Source: Silurus meridionalis (taxonomy: Eukaryota; Chordata; Actinopteri; Siluriformes; Siluridae). Taken from it: DNA of 64,000 bases. The notes beneath the pieces are model-generated. The model was not told the origin of the DNA. It made no database searches and saw nothing but the letters and a program-made list of their open reading frames with translations. The stretch lies in NCBI RefSeq assembly GCF_014805685.1, contig NC_060884.1:10819356-10883355 (forward strand), written 5' to 3'. Every line of letters begins with the position of its first letter. Position 1 is the first letter of the stretch. Below are positions 1 to 10,800 of the stretch, piece by piece. Position numbers and translations under genes: made by a program.

Positions 1-700
1 TCCTCAAGGGAATCAGGAATGTCCATGGGTGCTAATTCGCCCTGAAATACCGAAGAGAGGTCGTCTTGGGAGAAGAGAGATCTGGATTGGAGGATGGTCT
101 CTACCACCTTGGTGAAGAGACCAGAGGCTAGGAGCTGTGCTCCCTTAGGGGCCACAACCACAGCCTCCACAGCTTTGGGCAGGAATGACATACTGTGCCC
201 CTGCAAGAGAGAGGAGATACCTGCCCGCCACCATGGGGCCACCAGAAGGAGACAGACTCCATCCTGGCAAACTCTTACTAGATCTCCAGCACGAAAGGGG
301 AAAGGTGTACAGGTGCTGTCTCGGCCATGCCTTTATGCCTTTCCCTTTTGGAATGGAGTAGTGTCAGCCATAGAGGGTCTGGGGGTGTCACAAACAGGTC
401 CACCTGTGCTCTGTAAAAACTCCCCTAAATTTGCTCCACCACCTCTGCCCTTGTCTCTAGAGGGCATTTGCTCTCTCATTTAAGTGGCCTAGGATGTACA
501 CTGCCCTCAAGGAGAGCAGCTTCTTCTGGTTTCACAAGAGGATCAGATGTGCCAGCTTGTACAGGAGGCAAGATTGCAGACCCCCCTTGTGGTCGATGTA
601 GGAAACCACCGACGTGTTGTCCATACAGAGGACTTCATTTAGATTCTTTCATCCTTTATGGAAACTATGAAGTACCGGCTGTAGAACCCGAACTCTCTGT
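1..700 (-). pseudogene. DIRS RNase H and post-RNase H region (copy A)
   Basis: Minus-strand frames hold a decayed RNase H part (VSYIDHKGGLQS, around 600) and a stretch EVVEQI-GSFYRAQVDLFVT (around 450-370). The latter matches EVVELMWRRFYRAQVDLFAT at about 41640-41700 in the younger copy. Near position 100 the segment KVVETILQSRSL resembles the linker just before the tyrosine recombinase in fish DIRS elements. Stops and frame changes interrupt the region. No complete active site can be recovered. Confidence 0.65.
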
Positions 701-934
701 CTGATGGAGGGACCACCTTGATGGCCTCCTTCCTTGAGAGAGAATGCCAGGCTGTCAGATAGTCTTTTAGGGGAATTAGTCTCTTGAGACTGATCTTTGG
801 TAAAGCTAGAGCTGGAGCAATGTCCTGGTGCAGCTCTAGGGGACTCCTGAGAGGATGCCCTGAAGCACTGAAAGTGGTTGGGTTAAGTGAGGGCGTGACA
901 CCCCTTCCTGGCGGAATCCCCAGAAGGTCCTATA

Positions 935-1560
935 TCAGGATCTCTTGGCCGAAGCCTTCCCATTGACGATGACAGTCCTCAGATCCGTCACCTTCCGAGG
1001 CTTTGGCCTAATGTGTGAGTAACAACGCTCTGCCTGTGTTGTGGCTGGGACTGTGCCTGCCAAGCAGCCCCATGTGAGTGATGTGGGAGGAAGCGCTGGA
1101 ACGCTGCCAACAGCTTTTTTTAGCCTCCTGAAACCAATCAACAACAGCGCTGACCGCATCGCCCAAGAGGCAAGTCGGCACCAGGGGGGCGACCAGGAGA
1201 ACAGCCATAGATGCCTTTTTGTGGACACCAGGGCGGCCATGGACTGGTCACTGACCCTATCGGTCTATTTAGTAGCCCAAAGAGCTAGGTCTGATGCCCA
1301 GTGAAGCTCAAAAATCTCCTGACTGCCCAAGGTCTCTTCCATGTCTAGCTCTAACAGCAGGTCTGCCTAATAGGCCTGTAGCACAGCCATGGTGGGCCAA
1401 CAGTCTGCAGCATGACCTGTTGAGGTGTAAGCTTTGCCCAGCAGCGCAAGGGTATTATGAAGGTGCTTGGTGGGCAGTGCCGTAGTCTTTAGGGATGACG
1501 CAGCACCTGGGGTCAAATAGTCAGCCAGTGTCTGTTCAAACCGGGTCATCGTCTCATAAC
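935..1560 (-). pseudogene. DIRS gag-like protein, C-terminal part (copy A)
   Basis: The minus-strand frames at 1549-1367 and 1240-935 contain a leucine/alanine-rich segment with the motifs DYLTPGAASSLK, GKAYTSTGHAAD and MAVLQAY. These align with SYLSPSVASSLK, GKAYAAAGQAAG and MGVLQAY in the copy at 39396-40106. Downstream the frame continues through a segment equivalent to the ADLTLWAMKHTARAVGRS region. Stops and a frame change separate the two parts, so it is not translatable as one protein. The family role is the structural, RNA-binding protein of the DIRS particle. The assignment rests on similarity to the neighbouring copy and on recalled fish DIRS proteins. Confidence 0.75.
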
Positions 1561-1567
1561 CACTCTT

Positions 1568-1885
1568 TTTCTTTGAAGCTGAAAAGTCAAGTCAAGAGTC
1601 AGGAGTCAGGAGGCTTTTATTGTCATTTCTACTATACACAGTTGTACACGGTACACAGTAAAACAACGTTTCACCGGAACCCTGGTGCTACACTTAACAA
1701 CATATAGCTACAACACAACACAAGCTACATAAAGTGCATCGAGTGCAACTAGTGCAAACAGTGCAGACAAAAAAACAGTACAGACAGACAGTGCAGACAG
1801 ACAACACAAGACAACACAAGACAAGACAAAAAAATAAAAAAAAATAAAAAAATATAGCGACAGCCAGTAAACCTAAAAACTATAC
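1568..1885 (-). mobile_element. 3' end of a Rex1/CR1-like LINE inserted in DIRS copy A
   Basis: The minus-strand sequence ends in ATGACAATAAAAGCCTCCTGACTCCTGACTC followed by CTTGACTTGA-type repeats, read here from right to left. The preceding part is rich in CTGTCTGTCTG-type short repeats. This is the usual layout of the 3' UTR of Rex1-like LINEs in fish, as I remember them. Only the tail is present, as expected for 5'-truncated LINE insertion. The element lies inside the gag region of the surrounding DIRS copy, so it is younger than that DIRS. Confidence 0.5.
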
Positions 1886-2087
1886 CCGGGAGTGAGTATA
1901 CCAGAACAATGTAATGCAAAAACAGGCAAGTCGTCTAAAGAATAACACATGACCTGGACAGATCGAAAAAAGTGTAAACCCCGGCATGGAGGTGTTGATG
2001 CGGGTTGCAGAAAGAGCTTGTAGTGTTTGCTGGATGGGTGAGCTTTCTTACCCCAGGTTCTCTAACAATGCTTTACCTTAGCGAGAG

Positions 2088-2215
2088 CGGAGCCAGAGAC
2101 ATGAGGAGTGGGAGCACCCTTCTCAAACAGTGCTGTTTCTGCAGTTACCAGCCTAGCATGCTCCATTTCCAGGCAAGCGACACATAGGCTGTGCGTATCC
2201 CCACCTTAATAATGC
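2088..2215 (-). pseudogene. DIRS gag-like protein, N-terminal scrap (copy A)
   Basis: The minus-strand translation gives a Cys-containing segment, CVACLEMEHARL followed by ALFEKGAPTP. It matches CVVCLGVEHAQ followed by ALFKKSSLPRG at the start of the 38869-39360 frame. The conserved C-x2-C-x4-H arrangement suggests a small zinc-binding motif. Only about 40 codons remain before a stop. It sits immediately upstream, in element sense, of the inserted LINE tail. Confidence 0.65.
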
Positions 2216-2971
2216 GGGGGCAAGGAGGAACACATGGCTAAAAATAATGTAAGACTTATTAGTCGCTTTTATTTTTTTTCTTTATTATTTTTTTCCTTAC
2301 ATATATATTTATATGCCAGTTTCACTCCAAGTGCTTTTTATAGCTTCCTGATCATTACGTCACTCCACCGGTGATGCTGCGCTTTCCATTGGACTGATTA
2401 CACATGCAATTTAGAGCATGGACAACGTGGAAGCGTTCTCAAAGCATTGTTGATGCAGCTTGATTAAATTAGCTATTATAATGACAGCTGGTATAAAATA
2501 CTTACTTTATATTAATTATGGTACATAATTTGAATTTGTCACAATAATCTCTAATTTCTGTTTTGGTCAAGAAATGACCAAAGTGGATTTAAACTGTATT
2601 CTTCATTGGCATAAATATCAATGTTTAATGCAGCATTTATACTGTTTTCACCTTGGATAACTTAAAACGAGCTACAATGGTTGTTATGGGTGATCAGATC
2701 TTTAGTCTTCACCAAGTTGCTATAGTTTTAACAGTAGCATGCAGTTAGTGAAATATGGCCATTCTGATAACATAGTTACCGACAAAATGTCTGAATCAGA
2801 CTGCCTTTCCTATCTTTGACCAGTGATCAGATGTACTACTGATACATTGTGCTTATTCTGTGCATCACTGCATATAATGTAAAAATACTAAAAAATTAAA
2901 TAAAAACAGTCTATAAACTATTATGTTTTATTATTACAAACTATTATTTTTTACTAAAGAATTTACTAAAG

Positions 2972-2974
<3 letters not shown>

Positions 2975-3047
<73 letters not shown>
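2975..3047. repeat. (TA)n microsatellite
   Basis: About 36 uninterrupted TA units. The flanking sequence is AT-rich with no recognised gene. Confidence 0.99.
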
Positions 3048-3049
<2 letters not shown>

Positions 3050-3525
3050 ATCGATGCAAATTTGTAGCAAAAAACAATGTACTTCTATTGATTTCCATTT
3101 TTGGTTTATTAAAAACAGAAATCTAACAAAATGGTGTGATGTTATATGTTACAGAAGCAAAGGAAACAGACACACGAGTATCTACCCACAAATTAATTAC
3201 AAGTTTAAATGAAAATGTCTGAGTACAAATGAAGACATGTAGAAAACAACAAATAAGAGGACAATACTGAGACATGGCTTCAATCAAAACAAGAATGCAC
3301 ATGGCACATATGGACACAAAAATAAAACCTGGAAGGGTACTGCATTGCTGCAAGCCAGAATGTGCTCAATGAACAAAATGCAGCTCTATGCATGAAAGGG
3401 ACAATCTATGACCATGTAAACATAGTTCATGAACACATATTGAAAATTAGAAAATCATGAACAAACAGTTCAGTAAACAGTTAACAGTAGTTGAAAAAAT
3501 CAATCCACTATTCTTCCCTTCCTGT
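3050..3525. other. No recognised feature
   Basis: AT-rich single-copy-looking DNA. Short frames here lack recognisable domains. Confidence 0.4.
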
Positions 3526-3529
3526 GATC

Positions 3530-4250
3530 ATTCTCTTTTTATTTATTTCATTGCTCTTCCCTGAGATGGTATGAGGAAGAAACCTTGGAACCAGATGCAC
3601 AAACAGGCAACAGGGAGATAGAGAAAAACATGCATTATTAGACATCCTTATTTTTACATAATACTTAAGGTCACTGTGCATTATGATCAGGGTGCAAGTA
3701 GGGACTACAGCAGGACTAGCTTTGACAGCATAACTAAAATCGAGAGGTAGAATTTAGCACAGACATGATGGATTTCTGGAATATAAATGGCCTGCCACAC
3801 GATCTTCAACAAAGATGAGTAAATGTGTGAGAGTTGGGAGACAACAGCATCCAAAATGTCCAAAAAGGTCCAAAAGCGTCCAAAAAAGCAAAACCATTCT
3901 GTGCTTTTTATGTCAGCAGTAGCATTTAATGAACAATGCGAGATTTGATTGGGATCCAATGTAGAGTGGATAAGACATGGGTGATGTGGTTATATTCTCT
4001 CATTCTAATAAGGACTCTTGCTGCTGCTCTCTGGATCAACCTGTGCTTATTGATGCATTTACCAGAACATCCAGACTGTAAGGCATTACAATAGTCCAAC
4101 CTAGATAAAATCAAATGTATGAACTATTTTTGAATCATGTGATCACATCCTATTTCTTATTTTAGTAATAATTCTGATATGAAAGAAAGCTATCCCAGTA
4201 ATATATTTACATTATTTTCAAACGAAAAACCAGGTCCAAGGTCCATCCAG
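3530..4250 (-). mobile_element. L2-like LINE, 3' fragment
   Basis: The minus-strand part at 4114-3926 encodes an RT C-terminal segment. Downstream, at about 3610-3540, lies a 3' UTR piece, CTGGTTCCAAGGTTTCTTCC, that also occurs in slightly changed form in the L2-like 3' UTR at about 11785-11815 on the plus strand. The 5' part is missing. Confidence 0.6.
3926..4114 (-). pseudogene. L2-like LINE reverse transcriptase, C-terminal fragment
   Basis: A 62-codon frame with the motifs LSRLDYCNAL, LIQRAAARVL, HITHVL and LHWIPIKSRI, in the order found near the C-terminus of L2-clade ORF2 proteins downstream of the YADD box. The catalytic YADD motif itself is not included. The frame runs into a stop at its 3' side where the family would continue for roughly another hundred residues. 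It is a dead fragment. Confidence 0.7.
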
Positions 4251-4289
4251 ACCATATTGGTTTACCTACCATAAATCAACACATCAGTG

Positions 4290-4800
4290 ACGTCACCAAC
4301 ATGTAGACTTGGTGGGATACATGGCTTAATGCTACATTTGGGTTTAGGCAAAAATATTTCTGGGCTACTGGTCCCAATGAAAACAAACAAAAAAAGAAAC
4401 AAAGCCTTATCTGCTGGCCTAAACACGTTATCAGAATCACTGACCTACATTTACAACCTAAATTCTAATACTTGTTCTATTAAATTGTATACATTTATTC
4501 CCAACAATATATTCTCTTTATTTCGTAGTGTTAGATTTTTTGTCCAATCAGATTTTAGCCTCTATGTCCTGCCATGTCAATCTAATCTGCCCAGGGCCTG
4601 CAAAGTCTGTTCTGCTGGCGTTTTTTTTTTTTTTTACCATTGTCTTCTTAAGAAATAGCTCTGTTTCTTTAACCAATCAGATCTCGTTGGTCAGAGAGAA
4701 ACTGGTAAAGCCAAGTTCGACTGGCAAAACACGTGTGTAGCTCTGCACACATGAATACATCTGAGATTTTTTTATGCCTATGGAGGAAGAGAAATTTATT
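4290..4800 (+). repeat. Interspersed repeat family X, copy 1
   Basis: This segment is repeated in the same order at 33105-33260, 36055-36168 and 37768-37960, where two later insertions split it. Shared landmarks are CTGACCTACATTTACAACCT, TTTTGTCCAATCAGATTTTA, CTCTGCCCAGGGC, TGTTTCTTTAACCAAT and AATACATCTGAG. Copy 2 begins CAGTGGTGGGCAACC, which is hAT-like in style, but no matching opposite terminus was seen. The superfamily is therefore left open. Confidence 0.65.
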
Positions 4801-5153
4801 TGGTCTCTGAGATACTTAAAAGTACATTTTAAAGAAAAGCTAGACGGCTAGGAGAGATCGGCCAACCCCAAAGCTAGCTAGTTTGTCTCAGCCCGGGAAA
4901 GGGTTTGTTCGCCGCTTCCAGACCAGTGAATACGAGCGGTACCACTGGCTTACAGCCTCTGAGGAGCGGTGCAAATTATGAGTCTGCATCTTTTTTAAAG
5001 TTTTTGTCATGTTATTAGACAATTATTGTATTGATTCTGAACTGCTCCAAATGATGTAGGTGGCACAGTTGCGGTTGTAGTGTAGTGGTTTGGAGTTGTC
5101 TTACCTGCGTTTCTTGCTTTAGTAACATGGTATTCACCCTCTATGTGAAATGC

Positions 5154-5201
<48 letters not shown>
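5154..5201. repeat. (CT)n microsatellite
   Basis: A polypyrimidine CT run of about 20 units. The Arg-Glu and Leu-Ser frames here are artefacts of the repeat. Confidence 0.98.
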
Positions 5202-5207
<6 letters not shown>

Positions 5208-5209
5208 CC

Positions 5210-6470
5210 ACACATTGTTATATTGTGTTTTTGTATAGTATTGATGGCTTCTATAATCACGACGTGATAGTGGTGGTATTAGGAGGTGGATTTAGTCCAG
5301 TAAGTCCTCACTAAAGGCCCAGGTATCAAATACACTGCCCGCCACTGCATTTCATTATTACTTTTACATAACCCAGTTAAGCACAGTTTTCTTCTTTTTT
5401 TCAAATTGTGTTACAGTGAACAATCCCAAAATCTCAAAATGATATACCAATGCTGATTTGCTGATGTTTGTCAGTCTTAGATTCAATGACACAAAAACAT
5501 TGATATTGACAAAAAAAAAAAGAACAGTAAAAACAAGTAAAATGTCCATTGTGCACATACACACATCAAGTTCCTCACTGTGAAGCACAAGCATCCTAAG
5601 TTGTAGAAAATCAGGTATTCTGTATCAAGTCCCTTTCAATGATCTGCAATGAACCTAAACTCACTGAACAATATTTAAAATTTAATCCACCCAGAAGCTG
5701 CCACTGCAATGAGATTTTAATAATTATTTATAACTATTTTCAAAATGGGTCTAAATACAATTCTCCTTCCTCTATAACTAATTTTTATTAGCTGTTTTCT
5801 GACAAAATCATTGCTTTGTGGCTTTAATGCATTTAAAACTTCAGCAATGATAAAGAGCCTCTGTACAGTACTGTATAGTTAATCTGATGTCATAATATCA
5901 ATGGAAAAATAATTCAGGACTGATGTTTTTTAATCTTGGTGGTTTGTTCTCATTTGGTGCTAGTGAATAATAAATTATATACACCAGTTCATCCTGGTTC
6001 TACAGTAACAGATAAACAGTAGGTTCTACTGGGTAACAGATTACCAAGTTGTTTCAGAAACTCATGACAGATAATGCAGAGTAATACAATTTACAGTTAG
6101 TGAGTTTCCACATATTGATTTCAAACTAAAAAATAAATCAAGCTGTATTAGCTGTTAATGCCAAAGAGTTGCTGGAGAAAAAAAAAAAAATTCTGGTTTC
6201 CAGTAAATTCTAAAGACTTTATTATAGTTAATTTTAGATTTGTTGAAATTTTGCTTCACTGGCTAATGTTGAGAGCTTTGCACTTTCACACTGATAGTCA
6301 CAATATAGTTATTGTAATCTCAAACCTTTGTATCTTAATTAATAATAATTGCCCACAACCCAGACTGAAAAAAAAAAGCCAACAATGCATCAGTTATTCA
6401 GTGCAAGACCAACATTGCAAAGAATGAACATGGTCAGTACTGAAACAAAAGTACTACTATTGCAAACAGC
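5210..6470. other. No recognised feature
   Basis: AT-rich sequence with A runs near 5510 and 6180. No protein domain, RNA gene or familiar repeat was recognised. Confidence 0.4.
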
Positions 6471-6476
6471 AAGACT

Positions 6477-7020
6477 TTATGGAGAAAACATACAGTATGT
6501 CCTGCCTTTTGACAAAAGTTTATTTTTCAAGACCTGGACCTTGTTTGAATGCTTGTTTGCATCTAGTTCCATAAATAACTTTTGAAATACTTCAAAGGAG
6601 TATCTCAGATTTTGTGGGTAAGCCAAGTTCAATGCATAAATTAGACCAAGTATCACAGAACATGCATTTGCCACATTGTTCAGGTTTTCAAAAACGTGGC
6701 CGCCTTCAATGATGATGCCAACATCTTCATAAGGGTCTGTAGCATTTGCTCCTTCATGTACAATGACATAGATTTTCAGGGTGGTGTTGCACATCGAGGT
6801 TCCAACGACATCATGTTCAACATCCTAAATATATCAAGTTTAAAAAGAGAATTACCAACAGAGCAAGGGTGAGAGGATGGTTGCAGAGAAACATACAATA
6901 AGTTTTTAAAAAATTTAAATGGTTTACCATATACTCTTTCACAAGGTTAGATGGTCTTCATCCAGGTAGACAGTAAGGGCTTTCAGGATGCATTCATGTT
7001 TTTTTCTCGATGGGGACATT
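6477..7020 (-). pseudogene. Two-exon C-terminal fragment of a SAMD3-like fish gene family
   Basis: The last exon (minus strand, 6824-6477) follows an AG acceptor and encodes a 3' end with DVGIIIEGGHVFENL, LIYALNLAYPQNLRYSFE, LFMELDANK and KVQVLKNKLL. I recognise this as the C-terminus of a multicopy teleost family often labelled sterile alpha motif domain-containing protein 3-like. An upstream exon (7020-6928) fits: AG acceptor, SRKKHECILKALTVYLDED, GT donor, and a 103-bp intron. In that exon the reading frame is shifted by one base shortly after DEDH, so a stop precedes the donor. Without upstream exons or a promoter in the following repeats, it is most likely a decayed paralogue. A single-base assembly error cannot be excluded. 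The cellular function of the family is unknown to me. Confidence 0.55.
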
Positions 7021-7324
7021 CTGAACAATGTAAAATGAGCATTAGTTAGCACTTTACTGTACACCGAAAACTTTAAGTAGCATCATACAGATTATCCCAT
7101 TGTGATGTTTTTACAAAAGTCCGGATCAAGATATCATGAAAATCAGGATAATTTTCCAAACTCTGCTATGGAAAAGATGCACAATAATCTTTGATGTCAG
7201 AGTTGTTTCAATTGTTGCAGGTGCAAAAACGCAACTCTGGTGCTGAATATGATGACGCTATAACGTAGCACTAATTAAAACAGTATGAATCATGTTAACA
7301 TTTTAATGTATATATATATACATT

Positions 7325-8275
7325 TTTTGTGAGTTACTCTTCGTCCGGTTCCAAATGAAAAGTTGCGAACTATCTAGGTCGCAGATTCGGTAACACCCTG
7401 AAATTGAGTTACAGTACAGAGGTTTTTCAAGATGGGTTCTACTGGGAATAGGCCTCGCAAGGGTCCATCAAAAAAGCCGAGTCCCCGCACTGTGCGTCAG
7501 GTACAGCAAAATGTCACACTACATGTTGGAATCCATATTTCTCTTGATGAACTGCAGCTCATGATGCTACCACTACCATGGTTGACTGTAGGCAAGACAC
7601 AATTTTCTTTGTACTTCTCATTAGGTGTCGCCACACATATTGGACACCATCTAAACCAAAAAAGTTTATCTTAGTCTCATCAGACAACAGGACATGGTCC
7701 TTGTAATTCATGCTTTTGGACAGGTTGTCTTCAGCAAACTGTTTGTGGGTTTTCTTGTGAGCAGCTTCAGAAGAGGCTCCTTCTGGGACGATGGCCTGCA
7801 AACCGACTTGTTGCAGTGTGCAGCGCAGCTTCCGCTTTTGCAACCTCTAAAGCAATGCTACAGCAATTCTGCACCTGACGCACAGTGCGAGGTCTCGACT
7901 TCTTTGATGGTACCTTGCGAGGCCTATTTCAAGTAGAACCCGCCTTGGAAAACCTCTTTACTGTAACCCAGTTTTAGGGTGTTACCGAATCTTTGTACAG
8001 CCTTTGTACAACTTTGTGGAAAGCAACAATTCTAATTCTTAAATCCTCAGAGTTTTCTTTGTCATGAGGTGCCATGTGGAAAATCCAATAGTCATTATGA
8101 GAGAATTGTACTCGAAACACCAAATTTGATCTTGTCTAATACAAGATACACAAATGTATGTCCTGTTAAGCAGACAAAAACATGAACATAATAAATGAAT
8201 AGGATGAATGTGGCTTTGCATGTTTACACCATGTGCAGCTGTTATCACTCAGGGTGTACTCACTTTTTACCCTAA
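7325..8275 (-). mobile_element. Tc1-like transposon relic with inverted-duplicate arms
   Basis: The minus strand starts near 8275 with a TIR-like GAGTACACCCTGAG-type end and runs through a helix-turn-helix region into a transposase core at 7843-7559. Instead of the 3' half of the gene, the sequence then enters an inverted copy of its own 5' part. Positions 7383-7507 on the plus strand match 7992-7869 on the minus strand. A degenerate TIR-like GTGAGTTACTC lies near 7330. The family matches the relic at 49040-49605. Confidence 0.7.
7559..7843 (-). pseudogene. Tc1-like transposase, central fragment
   Basis: The 94-residue frame carries [30 protein letters not shown] and VQYVWR. The D of LSDETK is the first catalytic residue of the DDE triad. 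The second D and the E (expected in HDND and [12 protein letters not shown] motifs) are absent, because the element turns back on itself at about 7515. The N-terminal DNA-binding region lies upstream at about 7960-7869 in a shifted frame. It cannot encode an active enzyme. Confidence 0.8.
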
Positions 8276-8618
8276 TAATAAGAATAAAATAAAATATTAA
8301 TTGTTTATTCACCAGTGATTTTTTTCTTTTTTTTTTTTTTGCTTATGAAATCTGGTATGCAAAAGGCATGCTGAAAAAATATCGATATGTTTATTGTTAT
8401 ATGTTTTCTTTGGGGTTTCCAAAGTTAACATTTTTACTTAAACTTAAGTAAAAATGAACAACACTATTTTTAAAGACTAAATTATTGAAACGTTTTGAAA
8501 AGAAACTTGATACAACTTGTGTAAACGAATTTGCACAGAACAATCCGTTTACACATAAATCGAGAAAGTCTTCCTATCAGTGTAATAACGATTAACCAAC
8601 CTCACCTAATGACATCCT

Positions 8619-8620
<2 letters not shown>

Positions 8621-8689
<69 letters not shown>
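8621..8689. repeat. (AT)n microsatellite
   Basis: About 34 AT units. The Tyr-Ile frames on both strands come from the repeat. Confidence 0.99.
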
Positions 8690-8692
<3 letters not shown>

Positions 8693-9070
8693 GATAAATC
8701 TTCGCTTGTTTTCTCTTTTTGCACTGTGAACTTTGTTTAAATTGATTCCTATTAAATGGCGCCGATCAAAAACAGCTGAAAAGTGCGCGTTGAATATGCT
8801 TTTCATCTGCGAGTGCAGATATTACCAAAGCGCGGTACTGCAAAAGCAACACAACTCTATTTCATTCGTTTTTCTTAAATTAGTTGTGTAAAACTAACAT
8901 TTTTTTTTTAAATTTTGTCAACAAGACTTTTAATTTGAATACACAAACTTTAGTGCATTATTTAATTTAAACATAGTTACATTCTTTGGACCAAATGCAG
9001 CCACATTTTTTTTTTTTGAGTGCAGATTAAATATATTGGAATTTTCTAGGTAGTCTAAAAGTATGTAAAA
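8690..9070. other. No recognised feature
   Basis: AT-rich DNA with short T runs. No gene or familiar repeat was recognised. Confidence 0.4.
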
Positions 9071-9291
9071 ATGCAGTCTCTAATCTGCTATCGGCTTCTC
9101 CCTTTAGGGGTCGCCACAGTGGATCATCTGTTTCTATACCCCCTGTCCTCTACATCTGCCTCTTTCACCCCAACCATCTGCATGTCTTCCCTCACCACAT
9201 CCATAAACCTCCTCTTTGGCCTTCCTCTTTTCTTCCTTCCTGGTGACTCCACCCTCAGCATTCTCCTACCGATATACCCCATGTCCCTCCT

Positions 9292-9756
9292 CTACACATG
9301 TCCAAACCATCTTAATGGAGCTTCCCTCACCTTGTCTCTAAAACGTCCTACATACTCAGTCCCTCTAATAAACTCATTTCTAATCCTGTCCATCCTCGTC
9401 ACCCCCAACAAAAACCTTAATATCTTCAGCTCTGCTACCTCCAGCTCCACCTCCTGTCTTTTACTCAGTGCCACTCTCTCTAAACCATACAACATTGCAG
9501 GTCTCACCACAGCCCTATAAACTTTACCTTTCACCCTCGCAGAAACCCTTCTACCACAAATCACTTCTGTCACTTTTCTCCACCCACTCCACCCTGCATG
9601 TACTCTTTTCTTCACTTCTCTAAAACACTCTCCATTACTTTGCACCGTTGATTTCAGGTACCTGAACTCGTCTACCTTCTCCACCTCTTCTCCCTGCAAC
9701 CGCAACATCTTACGCCTACTGACTTTTATTCCCCTTCTCTCCAGCGCATATCTCAA
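9292..9756 (-). pseudogene. RTE-like LINE ORF C-terminal region
   Basis: A 154-codon open frame with VEKVDEFRYL, STVQSNGECFREVKKRV, RRVSARVKGKVYRAVVRPAM, LRFLLGVTRMDRIRNEFIRG and LRWFGHV. This is the conserved region C-terminal to the RT in RTE-like elements. A stop or frameshift after the FADD box separates it from the palm domain. It is one of the longest element frames in the window, but it is not a host gene. Confidence 0.8.
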
Positions 9757-9799
9757 CCTCTCCAGGCTCTTCTCAACCTACTTCTTACTCTTACCACAA

Positions 9800-10212
9800 A
9801 TAACAATATCATCCGCAAACATCATGGTCCACGGAGACTCCTGTCTGACCTTAACCGTCAACCTGTCCATCAACACTGCAAACTAGGGCTCAGAGCCAAT
9901 CCTTGATGCAGTCCAACATCCTCCTTGAACCAGTCTGTCTTTTCTACTGCACACTTCACTGCTGTCACACTGTCCCCATACATGTCCTGCACCACCCTCA
10001 CATACTTCTCTGACACACCTGACTTCCTCATACAATACCACAACTTCTCTTTCGGCACCCTGTCGTACGCTTTCTCTATCCAAATCCACAAACACACAAT
10101 GCAACTCATTCTGTCCTTCTCTATACTTCTCCACCAACATTCTCAAAGCAAATAATGCGTCTGTGGTGCTCTTCCTCGGCATAAAACCATACTGTTGCTC
10201 ACAGATGGTCAC
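9800..10212 (-). pseudogene. RTE-like LINE reverse transcriptase palm region
   Basis: Motifs in order are QQYGFMPRKSTTDALFALR, HCVFVDL, EKAYDRVPKEKLWYCMRKSG, VRVVQDMYGDSVTAVKCAV, and MMFADDIVICGKSKK (FADD box near 9822-9805). The first two lie in a different frame from the EKAYDRVP segment, and stops precede the FADD box. At least two frameshifts are therefore present. The FADD aspartates themselves are intact. The protein would copy element RNA at a nicked target; this copy cannot. Confidence 0.8.
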
Positions 10213-10214
10213 GA

Positions 10215-10800
10215 GAATTAAACCAAATGTTTATACAGGTCTAAACGGGTCTACACCATCAGAATATGCTTATAAGCTTTAGCCCCATCAGACTTGTCGT
10301 AGGGGTGGTGTAGCTACCATTTATAGTGCCCTTCTTAATGTTAGTCAGAGGTTAGGATTCAGGTTTAAATTATTTGAAGTGCCCGTTCTTGAAGTTGTAC
10401 ATTCAGACATACATAGAACACCCCTACTATCTCTTACTCCTGCCACCATGTACAGACCCCTAGGGCCCTACAGAGATTTTCTTCAAGAGTTTGCTCATTT
10501 TCTTTCAGACCTCTTGATAAATTTTGAAAAGTGCTGCTTGTAGGAGATTTTAATATTCATGTAGATGATGCAAACAATGCCCTAGGATTATCATTTGTTG
10601 ACTTATTACTCTTTTGGGGTTAAACAAAACATCACCAGACTAACTCATCGTTTTAATCACACAATCAGACTTAATAATATCCCACGGTGCAGACGTCACT
10701 GATATAGATATTTTACCTCAGAGTGATGACATCACGGACCATTATCTCATACTGTACACACTACCGGTAGAGCAGATTAGCCGTGTTTTACCACGTTAAA
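10215..10800 (+). pseudogene. L2-like LINE endonuclease domain
   Basis: The plus-strand translation gives GRGGVATIYSALLNVSQR, FKLFEVPVLEV, then after a frame change LLVGDFNIHVDDANNALGLS and finally an SHxFNHTI / TDHYLI-like end. GDFNIH is the signature of the apurinic-type endonuclease of L2-like LINEs, and the final DH is part of its active site. Several stops and frameshifts are present. The domain nicks target DNA during insertion. A second, inverted copy of its first half follows directly at 10801-11030. Confidence 0.7.

Larger units (their letters stand above)
1..2460 (-). mobile_element. DIRS-type retrotransposon relic, copy A (continues beyond window start)
   Basis: Read on the minus strand the order is: left terminal region with a TATA-like box (about 2455-2290), gag start (about 2215-2088), gag C-terminal part (1560-935), then RNase H and post-RNase H sequence (about 700-1). 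Each block matches the same block of the fuller DIRS copy at 38658-43036 in order and reading sense. The reverse-transcriptase region that should lie between gag and RNase H is missing around 780-930, so this copy is internally deleted. A Rex1-like LINE tail has been inserted in gag at 1568-1885. The element runs off the left edge. DIRS elements carry a tyrosine recombinase rather than an integrase; that part would lie outside the window. Confidence 0.8.
9080..10212 (-). mobile_element. RTE-like LINE, 5'-truncated
   Basis: The minus strand encodes an RT palm domain (10212-9800) and a C-terminal region (9756-9292). It ends near 9090 in a 3' tail with ACTGTGGCGACCCCTAAAGG, which is characteristic of RTE-like elements in animals as I remember them. 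The endonuclease is missing, as expected for 5' truncation. The left (3') end abuts unrelated DNA. The right end meets the L2-like element that begins at about 10215. Confidence 0.75.

Noticed and set aside
2923..3126. Tyr-Ile repeat frames over (TA)n runs (also near 8621, 26547, 28145)
   Set aside because: They are direct translations of microsatellites, open on both strands, with no start context or domain.
5007..5267. Arg-Glu and Leu-Ser repeat frames
   Set aside because: Products of a CT/GA microsatellite.
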